Source of the DNA: Rotaria macrura
Lineage: Eukaryota; Rotifera; Eurotatoria; Philodinida; Philodinidae
Direction of reading: 5' to 3'
DNA length: 64,000 nucleotides
Assembly: GCA_900239685.1 (NCBI GenBank)
Contig: OENT01000397.1
Span: 1-64,000, forward strand
Shown: one piece after another, positions 11,501 to 21,443 of the stretch
How the letters are laid out: each line of letters starts with the position of its first letter
Position numbering within the stretch: the first letter of the stretch is position 1
Program-made: the position numbers and the translations under genes
The notes under the pieces: generated by a model
What the model saw: the letters and a program-made list of their open reading frames with translations, nothing else
Told to the model about the DNA's origin: nothing
Databases searched by the model: none

Positions 11501-11615
11501 AGCTGAATCCTCATTCTTTATGCACGTCAACGCATTAGAACACCTAGCAGACAAACAAAATGAAAAACTAAATGATACAGTAGACAATTTATTCAAAAAT
11601 GTCAATGTTAAATAA
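8536..11615 (+). pseudogene. LINE ORF1, nucleic-acid-binding protein with CCHC zinc knuckles
   Basis: The frame starts with ATG at 8,536 (MNYEYYHNLSSKEK), is interrupted by the pogo-like insert (8,642-9,887), and resumes in phase with an Asn-rich, basic segment. CCHC-type knuckles appear at about 10,750-10,910 (CGKCNQPGHTKKIC, then two further Cys-rich fingers). A Gln-rich, coiled-coil-like C-terminal region follows (10,932-11,615). ORF1 proteins of LINEs bind the element RNA and package it. There is a frame change near 10,150, and stops at about 10,343, 10,508, 10,629 and 10,920, so the gene is dead. Its stop codon overlaps the presumed ORF2 start (ATG at about 11,608) in another frame, a usual LINE arrangement. 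Confidence 0.8.
8642..9887. mobile_element. Non-autonomous pogo-like DNA element in LINE ORF1
   Basis: Imperfect inverted ends begin CAGTGAAACTTCTCTAATC on the left and CAGTATAACCTCTATTAG on the right (reverse complement). They are flanked by TA at 8,640-8,641 and 9,888-9,889. The CAGT-AACCTCT-TAAT style of end is typical of pogo/Tigger-like elements. Removing 1,246 bp plus one TA rejoins LINE ORF1 in frame. Inside, a GGAGGGG motif preceded by GATCA recurs near both ends (8,704, 9,776, 9,848). No transposase remains; the open frame at 9,128-9,409 shows no domain. The exact family is inferred from the ends only. Confidence 0.72.
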
Positions 11616-11729
11616 AGGCTTTAAATTTTGTGAACCAACATTAAATTATAACACAATCAATCAATTTAATGGAAACGAGAGAGACAAAAACCTTTTACGT
11701 GCGATTTGTAGTGAATGGAATAATAAAGT

Positions 11730-12418
11730 ATGCTTTTTTTTTTGAGTAATAGTTGGAGAAAAGAAAAACCTAAACGTGCTTATGAAAATCTTTCTATTCT
11801 GTTGTGGAACTGTCAATGTTTACATACGCACTCGTATGATCTCGATCTTCTTCTCTCTTTATACTGTCCTCATGTGTGCATTCTGACTGGAGTAGGAAAA
11901 CAGATACGTAAACTTCCGTACGTTCCAAACTATAACTGGTATAGTAAAGAAGAAAGCAACAGTTTTGGAGGTGTAGCGTGCCTCATTCAAAATAGTTTTA
12001 AAACTGCCATATTAGATGAAGCAGACAATTTTCTTCTTTTAAAAATAGACGTATTAAATGAAAAACTTTTCATTGGAGCAATTTATATTCCACCTAACTG
12101 TACAGCACCGTTGGACTTGTTTAATAAGCATAAAGAAAAAGAATTCTATATATTTGGTGATTTCCATGCTAAGCATGATAGTTGGAAATGTGAGAAAAAT
12201 AACGTTAGTGGGAAAATATTGAAAGAACGGTTAGATGAAAATGGTTTCGAAGTATTGCACTGTGACAGTCCCACTTCGAAAAGGTTGACGTCAATAATTG
12301 ACATAGGCATTGGCAAGGATACAGAAAAATGGAGTGTTAACAGATTAGATGAAGGAACATCCGACCATTATCCAATACTTGTTTTGTCTCCGTTTACATC
12401 AAACGACTTAGGAATGTA
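11730..12418 (+). pseudogene. LINE ORF2, apurinic-type endonuclease domain (5' half)
   Basis: This part encodes the endonuclease that nicks target DNA for target-primed reverse transcription. Visible family marks are LLWNCQCL at the start, the central GDFHAKHDSW (equivalent of GDFNAKH) near 12,158, and the closing SDHYPI near 12,360. The frame may begin further upstream at about 11,608 and cross a run of T at 11,732-11,741, where one-base slippage would explain the change of frame. Translation is cut at codon 2 of a Tyr (TA|T) by the CACTA-like insert at 12,419 and resumes at 18,538. Confidence 0.88.
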
Positions 12419-12892
12419 CACAAGTCGATATTCTTGTCTCTATTCTTTCCGGATTCTGTTTTTGCTTAGAAATCTTTGAAGATTCTTGTTCTATATCTTC
12501 AATGCAGGTTTCTTATCTGATTCACAAGATCTTGTCAATTAAACAAGAATCCGGTAGACAGAATCTTGGATGACTAGGCAAGAAATCTCTAATCTGGAAA
12601 GAATCTTGCACTTCTTGAAATCCAGGACTGATTCTTTCCATTATAGTCTACGTTCATTTTCTTGAATAATCTGATCAGATTCTTGTATCTTTTTTTGAAT
12701 CAGTGCGCGCCTATTATAATTAAATTTTTCGTCATCAACGCTATTATTCGTAAATAGTTTTCACAATAAAAATGGAAAAAAAGAGTACTACAATGGTACA
12801 TTTCATTTCAATACCTTAGACAAATGAAGATAAATGTACAATGATACAATGCAAGTAACGATATAACAAAACAAGTACTGCAAGAGCACCTT

Positions 12893-14621
12893 TCATTTCA
12901 ATACATGGGACAAATGACGATAAATATAGGGATACAAGTAACGATAAAACAAAAAAATACGAACAAGTATAGGTATGAAAATCACGATTTTATCTGAGAA
13001 ATAAGTGTTTCGAGAAAAGAAAACAAAATCTATTGAAATATTCACCAAGTGCTCACTACTAAAATTCTTCTTCTCCATTTTCATCATTTTGAGGTGATCT
13101 CTCGTGCACTGTCGGTAATTTGTTTTTTTCATTATTGTGTTTTTCAACGTAGTAAATGGACCTTTTTTATTCGCATCGTGTTTCATTTGTTGTAATGAAT
13201 TTTTAATGGAGTATGCATTTGCGAACACGGAAGAAATACTTTGAACATGTATATGTGCAATTAAACCTAATAGTCAAAGTTAAAAATGAAGTGCTAACGA
13301 AAACTTTCTCTATACTTTTTACCTAATAATATATCGAATTCACCTTTTCGTAAATCATTAAAGCATGATGTGTCACCAAATGCAGTTCTCATCAGCAATC
13401 TTGCGGTTGAATTCAGTGATGTACCAACTGAAACTTGACTTAAATCAACACCGTTTAAAACCTAATCGTAATAACACAGACAAGAAAATACAGAATATTC
13501 ATGAATAGTAAAACTTTAACAAAGAAAGATTTCATTGTTCGTTAATATAAATCCAAACTTGAAATAGATGGAGTTTGATTTTGTGGCTGTCTTTTAATAA
13601 ATCATCTCGCCTACTTACTGTCACTAAATTTTCATCATCATTATGTAATTGCATTTGTAATGTTTTCGATTGCTAGAAAAAAGAAAAAAATTTAAGAGCG
13701 CTACATCTTTAGTATAATCACCAACCAGATGTGAAATTTAGGATAGTTGTTGTGTTAATTTGTCTAATTCACGTGGAGCATTTGTTAATTCTGATAGCAA
13801 ACGAGTTTGTTGTTCGTTTTGAGCCAATAATTCCTTTGCCAATTGATTTGTATCTTCGCATAGTTTTATCAAGGGCTTTATTGTTTGAGCAACAGCTAAT
13901 ACTAAAAAAATAAAAAACAGTTACTAGCTGTACGATCTTGTTTCAAAAACTACCGTATTGTGTTGCATCAGCAGCTGCTTTTGACGTTGTGATTGGTGTT
14001 CTTGAGATGGATGAACTTGTAAAACCAGTTGAATTATCTACCATGAAAAGATAAAGGTAGATAGTTTTGAATATTATTTCAAAATAAAGTTGCTCACATA
14101 ATTGTGATACTGCTGTGCTTTGCAATTCAGGATTAAATCGTTTTCGAACACATGGAGCGGATGATACCAGTATATTCTTACTAGCAGTTAACCGACGTCG
14201 TTTAGCAGGTGATTCTTAGAGATTGAATATGTGTTTATAACGAGCTTCTTACTTTATTGTTTTCTTACCATTATATATTTGACTACTTTCACGATTTATT
14301 GCTGAGTCCGTAGTAATAGTTAATTGTTCATTATAAGTATGACTATTATCTAATATAGAATCTCGAACAGGAAATGTTTGTAAATCACCTGAAAAAATAG
14401 GAGGAAATAAACTGACTTCAACAGATTGAAAAATATCAATCTCTTAAGATAAGCATCACGAACAAGAACGAAAAATGAATCAAAAACTCACGATCATTGA
14501 CGCTTAAAATTGATTGAGTTGGCTGTATCATAGACGCAGGCTGCATCAGATGATATGATCGAGCTGAATATTGTTGTTCATAGTTTTCATAATTATCGTC
14601 GATGGTCAAACGGTTGAACAT
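12893..14621 (-). CDS. Second (accessory) gene of the CACTA-like element, spliced; function unknown
   Basis: Exons can be chained in phase from ATG at 14,621 (MFNRLTIDDNYENYEQ) through about 14,492, 14,390-14,275, 14,215-14,102, 14,039-13,953 and 13,899 onward, with introns of about 50-110 bp. The product is Ser/Thr/Gln-rich at its N-terminus with a basic AKRRRL stretch, followed by a leucine-rich helical stretch (ELLAQNEQQTRLLSELTN) and, further on, a block starting ARLLMRTAFGD. That last block and the basic segment after 13,228 weakly recall BEN-type DNA-binding modules; this is only an impression. One expected donor near 13,730 is not obvious and the phase to the last exon does not close, so the 3' part may be decayed. 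It overlaps nothing and is read from the same strand as the transposase. Confidence 0.45.
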
Positions 14622-14730
14622 ATTTCAATTAATCTGAAATTAAATTGACCTACTTAATTACAAACAAAAAAACAACATGAATGTTCCTATCCGTAGCTTT
14701 AGAAAAACAAATTAATATAGAAAAAAACTA

Positions 14731-17725
14731 TTAAGATTGATCTACATCATAAGAAATTTCAGACAAAAGAATTATATTAGACATAGGTACAAGAATATAT
14801 TTATGGAGAATAGAAGAAAAAGGAACAGAAATGAATTCTAAGAGAGAATCATCATATTTAGTATAATATTTGTCGAGAAATTTCGGTACAACTAAGAGAA
14901 ACACCAATTTTTCGCAGTCACTTTTAGAAAAAAAATCAACAGTGGTACTGTACAGCTTTATAAAAGCATAAGAAGAATCAAATAATTTGAAAAATAGAAT
15001 AACTTCTCCAAAACATTTTTTCTTGTCATTGTTATAAAATGATACAATAAAACTTTGCGTGTTCCCACACCTTCGATAGGACAAAGAGTGAAATTCCGAT
15101 GGTTCCCTCGATGCCCGACAAAAAAAATTGTAATCCTGGATTGTCTATTGAATCAATAACATTTTCAATGGAATCAAGGATAGTAGTTTGATAATTCACA
15201 ATATATTGACCATCTAAAAAGCTATCATGTATCAATTTCTCATCAACAAAAATATTATTGATCGATAATTTTTCCTTTTCGATTAAGCAACGTGATTTAT
15301 CGAATGAGCGACAAATCTGGTGTGCTATCAATCGATTTCCTGAACGTGATGAACGGAGAAAGCGAAGAAAGCTTTCATTAGCAAAACAGTTATGAAAACA
15401 TAAAGCACCATGACTTGCAACTTTTTCTTTTAAGTGTAGATGTGCATGTGTTGAGTATATTTCAAACGATGGATCATAAATCTTCGATGCGTATTGGCAA
15501 TATAGTTTGATGAGATGATCTACCTCCAAAACTTCGTTATAATCATGGTAAAAGTAAAGGGTTCGAATAAAAACGAAATATAATGAAAAGTGAGAAGAAA
15601 CGTTTGCAGGAAGTGTGGAAAAAACGAATGGAAACATTAAGTAGAGAAAAAATGCTCGATAATCATGCGCTTTCCAGTAGGTACGATCAGAAAATACATT
15701 CAACTGCACATTGAAATTGTGTGGCCATTTTATACTTTTTATGAAATCATTACCTGATAACCACGCTTGCGTAACAACCATCTCCTTCCACTTATCTAAT
15801 AATAAACAGCAATGGCCAATGAAAGACAAATGCATTATATCAATATCAATCTGAGAAGGTATATCAAGAATCTTCGATAACTGACTAACACCTTTAACAC
15901 CGAAATAATTTCCCGTACACGATCCACGTATCAGTTTCCTGCATAAATCAAAATGAGCAGGTGCACGAAGGTTAGTTTGATTTTGATCGAATGGATAAAT
16001 AATAATTTTTGATTCTGAATTCCATATGCCTTGTTGATCACACTCAAGACACGCATAGTATCCGTTATGATTAATATGTTTACATGCCAGCGAACGCGCT
16101 TGTAGATCACCTTTAAATAATTGTACCTCAATGTTAAACTGAATAACATCAATGATTAGGCTTTGCCTAATCGAGTCACATAAATGTTCGAACAATATAT
16201 CGGGATCTGGTTTCATAGGTCAATTCCTAAAACGAAAATAAATGATACGTCAAGATAGTAACTTATTTACACATGCATGAACCAAAACATTTTTCTTTTT
16301 ACATAGGAAGAAAATGCATTTACTTTTCTCAAACTTAATAGTATCCTTATTTCATTAGTTTTTGTATACACAAAATCCTTTTATATTCTAAGAATAATTG
16401 TTTTATTGCAATGCTAGCAAGAATTAGAATGAATTTTACTGAAATCATCGAAGTATTTTAAGCAAGAATATATATCAATATTTATCTTGCGCAAGCTAGG
16501 TACTTTTGAAATAGACTATTCTTACCATATACCAATAAAAATCATATTAATCTGATTTTCTCTGAAAGGTGGTGGAATCTCGAAAACCGATCCCATGACC
16601 ACCCATGTACTCTTTTTCGTCCAGTGACATATAGGTGTACCATCTATATGTATCATAAGTGTAACTGGATATGTGTTTGTTGATTTTGTTTGAAGGTGTG
16701 CTAGTTTTTCTTGATAAACTGTTCGTGAGATTATATCGCAAGGTAATAGTTGATCAGAAAGTCGTGGATAATTTATTATAAAATTTTTATTTCGATGAAT
16801 AATTTGAATTAATTGTTGATTTGATTGATTCATAAAAACGTGTTCTATAACATTATCTGCTCGCCTTTGAACTCCACTTTGTTCACATGACGTAGAACAT
16901 ATGTTTTTTTCATCGATAATTCGTAAACATTTTGTGCATCTTATTGTTTCTTGAAACGAACTTTTTTCTTGAAACATCGTAGTTAATTTTGAATATGATT
17001 TAACCAGTTTATGATCGAACGGCAAACTTTCAGCAATCAATTTTAATAATTTGTTCATATGTAAATTACTTAATTTAGTAATATTTCCAAAATCGAGAAT
17101 TTTCTTGTGAAATAGCTTAGATGTAATTAATGCACCATGATATAATGGTTCATTCATTTCATCAAAAACCATTGTTTCTGGAAGAAAAAAACCTTACAAA
17201 TTCTTCTCCATAAGTAGGGTTCTCGAAGAATAAAAATCTCAAAGCTTTTATTAAGATAGCATCACATATGTGGAGTTCTTATGAGTAAACAGAAAAAAAG
17301 AGCTTGAATTTACTTATAAGAAATAAAGAAACAATTTTTTTATACATCATTAAATAACGAGCAGGATCTCTTACCATCTAATTCAAGCAGAAGTGGATTC
17401 AATGCAGGATAATGTTCACAATCATCATTAATTAATAAATTATCGTTTGACAATTCTTCGTCTACAAATGGTACATGCGGATTCGTATCCTCTTGAAAGA
17501 AAAGAATGATTATAGATTGTAAAAGTCAAGCAGTAAATTTTTAAAAAATTACATACGATTTCTTCGTCAGAGTGAAAAAGTGAATGTGAAGATGGTGAAT
17601 AAGGTTTATTTTTTTGGTTTGCCCGCCATCGCCGCTGTCTGATATTACGTGACGTTGGTGCTAAATAAAAGACATAGACAAGATAGGTTATGCAAGGAAC
17701 TTCTTAGAATAGTATTGTTCTTACG
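14731..17725 (-). CDS. CACTA-like (TNP2 / EnSpm) transposase
   Basis: Cut-and-paste transposase of the surrounding element, in at least five exons on the minus strand: one ending at 17,725, then 17,660 to about 17,555, about 17,490-17,375, about 17,174-16,528, and 16,226 to about 15,082, plus a C-terminal exon of about 15,033-14,731. Marks of the TNP2 family are IHIDGTPICHW (first acidic position), DLQARSLACKHINHNGYYAC followed by a second CxxC, GVKGVSQLSKI, and DIDIMHLSFIGHCCLLLDKW (second acidic position with the MH motif). The C-terminal exon has the FGEVILFF block usual for animal members. The first coding exon with its ATG was not located. With the obvious splice sites one in-frame TGA falls at 16,220-16,222, so the copy may be just inactivated or use another site. 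Confidence 0.8.
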
Positions 17726-18537
17726 TAAATCTTTCATAGCATCGTCAACGAGTGATCGAACAAAATCTTCTCCAGTTTGGTCATTGATGTGAATTTCTAG
17801 AAAGAATCTTCTAAATACAAAAAAAGAAAAACATTAACTTTTTGTATTGCAGCGAAGGAAACATTGTTCGAATGCTAACAAAGATAAGTTGTAGAGAAAG
17901 GCTCTACACAATAGAAATTACTATTGTAAGTTACAATAGACCAAAATGTTATGTTTATACTAAATTTGAAACTATCGATAGATGTCTCTCTGTTAGTGTG
18001 TTATTTTAAAATTCAATGCTGATTTTTCAGTGATTTATTGATTATTACATTCCCTCTGATTGATTACTTGAAGTTCAGAGATATCACTAATGAATCGTTC
18101 GAGATGCGTTCCAGTAAAATTACTTATGTTTTCAAGAACTTAATGATAATGCAAACCTGTGGTTTTAATACCATTTAGAGCCAAAGAAAAAGCAAAATAA
18201 ACCAATAAATCTCATCATAATAATTAATACATACTTATCTATATTTTTCAACATATAGGAGCCGTATATATTTCAATAGTTGTTATATGCTTCTCTTCAT
18301 CTTAACGGTTTTGCCTTGCTTGGATGAATGCACGATAAAATAAGTGTTAGCGATTTATATAGCGCGTAAAGAACGACAGAATGATATGCCTCTTGCAACT
18401 CTGGTAAGAATCTTTCTATCTTTCTTTCATCGGTAGAAAGAGTCTTGGCTGAACTTCAAGACTAAACAGAATCTGGACAGATTTCTCAGCAAAAACAGAA
18501 TCTAGAAAGAATAGAGACAAGAATGTCGACTTGTGTA

Positions 18538-20530
18538 TAGAAAAACAAATTTGAAAATATTTAGCTTTTTTCTTTACATGATATACCCGTATTTGAACAC
18601 TTTAGTCTATAATTACGAATATAATACTTTCTTTAACATTTTCACAGACTTTCTTGCAGCAACGCGCGATAGATGTAGTGAGTGTGAAAATAAAAAGAAA
18701 TTTCGTCCTCCATGGCCACCTTTTCTAGTAAGCCTTGCGAAGACAGTCAACAAAACAAAAAGAAAATTTCGAAAAACAAGATACCTTAATGATTATTATA
18801 GGTATAGAGACGCAAGAAAAATATATTTCGAAGAGAAGATAAAATATGAAAAATGTAAAATAGAGAAAAAAATACAAAATCTGAGAGAAGGTAATAATAT
18901 ATGGACATTTACGAAGAATTTATTTCGTCCATACACACCGTCATTCCAGGGTTTAATAGTTAAAAATGGAACATTGAAAGATAATCAGGAAATAGTCAGT
19001 AGACTAGCCAATTACTATAGAAATCACTTTTCTAAACCAGAATATGATGTAGAAAATCCTTTTCATCTAGAATGTATAGAAGCATACGAAAGAATAGAAA
19101 AACACGACAATGTTCCATTAGAAAAAATGAAACATGATGAAGTAATAAAGAATTGGCAGAAATTAAAGTCCAAAAAATCACTTGATAGCACGGATACATC
19201 AGCTCTACTACTAAAAAATCTTCCAAATGAATAGTTATATATAATAACCACCCTTTTTAATCGATGTTCTGATGAAGGTGAATTTTTTGAGAAAGGTAAA
19301 ATTGCAAAAGGGATATGTTTATCAAAAGAAGGAGCATTTCCAACTGAAGATCATCTGCGCTCCATTTCATTATTACCCAATCTAGCTAAAGTTTTCGAGA
19401 AACTTGTAGCGGAACGAATTGAAAAATGGTGCAAAGACCATGGAATATTTATCGACGAACAATCTGGGTTTACAACAAATAGACGAGTACAAACGAGAAT
19501 TGTTGCATTGTTAGAAGATATGAAGTTGACAGTAGCAGCACCAAATAGACCTGCTCTTACAACATTCGTTGACTTCTTAACTGCTTTTGACCGAATGTGG
19601 TGCCCTGCTTTAATGCGATCACTAGAAAAGTTAGACATGTCCGTCGAACTAAGAAAATGGATTTTTAACTGGTTGCAAAATAGAAAAATGTTTATAAGTC
19701 ATGGAGATGCGAAATCGAAGATGTTTAATATTTCAGTAGGGGTTCAGCAAGGTAGCGTACTAGCCGCACTTCTTTTTAGACTACACGTTTTCTTTTTACC
19801 ATCTTACTTTCCGGAAATAGTATGTCATCTGTTTGCAGACGACTTAACGTTACTGATTAAAGGATCATCAGAGAAAAGACTATCAGACAATCTTATTTAT
19901 GTTCAGAACCAAGCTAAAATAGTTGTAAAATCACTTGAGAAATTCGCTGATGACCACAATCTACCAGTGAACACGAGAAAAACTAAAGCGATGCTAATTC
20001 ACAATGCAGTTGCCGTCGAAAAACCAGAAATATATTTTAAAAATGTCAAAATTGAATATGCTACGACTTTTAGATTCTTATGTGTGGAGATAAGTACAAA
20101 AATAGGGCTAGGTAAACACAGAAAATCGATTGAAGAAAGTAAAAAGCAGTTATAGTGTACTACGAAAAATATTCAGAACAATACCAAAAAACGAAATTGC
20201 ACCAAGGAAAAAGCTATTCTGTGCTTTTCCACTTCCTCACATGACATGGTTGTTATCAACATGATTCTTTTTTACCGATATACAGAAACAAAAAATCGAG
20301 CATGTATATGGAACAGGTCTAAGATTGGTGTACAGTTTGTTCGGATATGAAGATTATACAACTCTATGCCTGAGTAGAGAACGAACATTAAGAGACTATG
20401 TGTATAAATATTGGATACGTTTCCAAAAGCATTTAGATGAATCACCTGAAGCTGATGCATATAGACAAATATGGACAGCATTTTTAATAGCAACAGACTC
20501 AGCAAAATATACTAAAGGATTATGGGTCTG
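18538..20530 (+). pseudogene. LINE ORF2, reverse transcriptase and C-terminal region
   Basis: Continues ORF2 after the CACTA-like insert. It contains a basic linker (KFRPPWPPFL), then reverse-transcriptase blocks: ISLLPNLAKVFEKL, FVDFLTAFDRMW, GVQQGSVLAALLF and the catalytic FADD within CHLFADDLTLL near 19,830. A thumb-like and C-terminal part ends near 20,530. The protein copies element RNA at the nicked target. FADD replaces the common YADD, as in several LINE clades. A stop at about 19,232 and frame changes near 19,300, 20,155 and 20,260 make it inactive. Order and motifs fit the jockey superfamily, but the clade would need a tree. Confidence 0.87.
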
Positions 20531-20732
20531 AGGAAAAATAACAAGTTTGCAAACAGACTTTATAAAAGAGCTCACCATACATATTTAGATTTCCTCTCAT
20601 TCATGAATGCACACAAAGGCAATTTTTGTTTGTTCAAAACCACATCTTCTCTACTCGAACACTTTGTTTTAAAATACTTTCCTGATGTGTCATCATAACT
20701 TCCTTCTTTTTTTCTCTCCTTGATCATTTTAC

Positions 20733-21009
20733 CTGGTGATCCAAAAGTTTTGCAACATTTTCAAAAAGTTAACTTTATTAATAAAAGAACAAAATAAAAG
20801 TATAACAATATAGTGTTCATAAAGCTACATAAAGGTACTACTAGAATCAACAATGTTCGTCAATGACTAATTCACCTTCGTGATTTTCGACAGAATACAC
20901 TCTTCGAAGGAAAGCACCAATCACTTCCCGCAAGTAACTAATGTCAACCTTCTTGATTGATTTTCGAATTTCTCGACGTAGATCTTTGATGGTTTTTACT
21001 TTTTTGTAT
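20733..21009 (-). mobile_element. Truncated Tc1/mariner-like element
   Basis: It begins after a TA at 20,731-20,732 with CCTGGTGATCCAAAAGTTTT, the style of a Tc/mariner terminal repeat. On the minus strand 20,847-21,007 encodes the end of a transposase-like protein (VKTIKDLRREIRKS, then an FLRRVYS block) that resembles the C-terminal DLKREI..FVKR segment of mariner-type transposases. The element stops abruptly at the ambiguous base 21,010, so its other half is absent from the assembly or was never there. It sits in the LINE 3' untranslated part. Confidence 0.55.
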
Positions 21010-21010
21010 N

Positions 21011-21443
21011 AGAGAACTATCATTAAGAGACTATGTGTATAAATATTGGATTCGTTTCCAAAAGCATTTAGATGAATCACCTGAAGCTGATGCATATAGA
21101 CAAACATGGACAGCATTTTTAATAGCAACAGACCCAGCAAAAAAATACTATAGGAGTATGGGTCTGAGGAAAAACAACAAATTTGCAAACAGACTTTATA
21201 AAAGAGCTCACCATACATATCTAGATTTCCTCTCATTCATGAATGCACAGAAAGGACAATTTTGTTTGTTCAAAACCACCTCTTCTCTGCTTGAACACTT
21301 TGTTTTAAAATATTTTCACGATGTGTCATCATAACTTCCTTCCTTCTTTTCTTTTTTTCTCCTCCTTCATTCTTTTTATGTTGTGAAAAACGGTGATGTT
21401 ATAAGTGTTAACCCAACAGTGGGAACAATAAAGTATATATATT
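21011..21443 (+). repeat. Second copy of the LINE 3' end
   Basis: From 21,011 the sequence repeats 20,376-20,720 with a few per cent difference. The shared coding block includes the frame around YKYWIRFQKHLDESPEAD, but this copy keeps the frame open to the natural stop at 21,334 while the first copy has a frameshift. Only this copy continues into the 3' tail with AATAAAG. The junction is marked by an N at 21,010, so the duplication may be two alleles or two copies joined in assembly and not a true tandem. Confidence 0.75.

Larger units (their letters stand above)
12419..18535 (-). mobile_element. CACTA-like (EnSpm) DNA transposon, 6,117 bp, nested in LINE ORF2
   Basis: Terminal inverted repeats of about 57 bp start CACAAGTCGATATTCTTGTC on the left and match the reverse complement of the right end with about four mismatches. 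TA flanks both ends (12,417-12,418 and 18,536-18,537). Taking out the insert and one TA restores the LINE frame as GGA-ATG-TAT-AGA. Several hundred bases inside each end carry many copies of a CAAGAATC / GATTCTTG motif, like the subterminal repeats of CACTA elements. The minus strand carries a TNP2-like transposase and a second spliced gene. The transposase is almost uninterrupted, so the insertion is probably younger than the LINE. Confidence 0.87.
8536..21443 (+). mobile_element. Jockey-like non-LTR retrotransposon (LINE), decayed and interrupted
   Basis: A plus-strand LINE with ORF1 (zinc knuckles) and ORF2 (endonuclease, then reverse transcriptase) is split into pieces: 8,536-8,641, 9,890-12,418, 18,538-20,732 and, after an ambiguous base, 21,011-21,443. 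The first gap holds a pogo-like element and the second a CACTA-like element; each join is frame-perfect once the insert and one TA are removed. The 3' end has AATAAAG at about 21,427 and no long A tail is visible. Stops in ORF1 and between the ORF2 domains show it is inactive. The 5' boundary is inferred from the first in-frame ATG at 8,536; the true end may be nearer 8,460-8,530. Confidence 0.85.

Noticed and set aside
15931..16152. Extra minus-strand frame within the transposase exon
   Set aside because: It is a shadow of the transposase reading frame.
20396..20578. Short minus-strand frames in the LINE 3' region
   Set aside because: They are shadows of LINE ORF2 on the plus strand.
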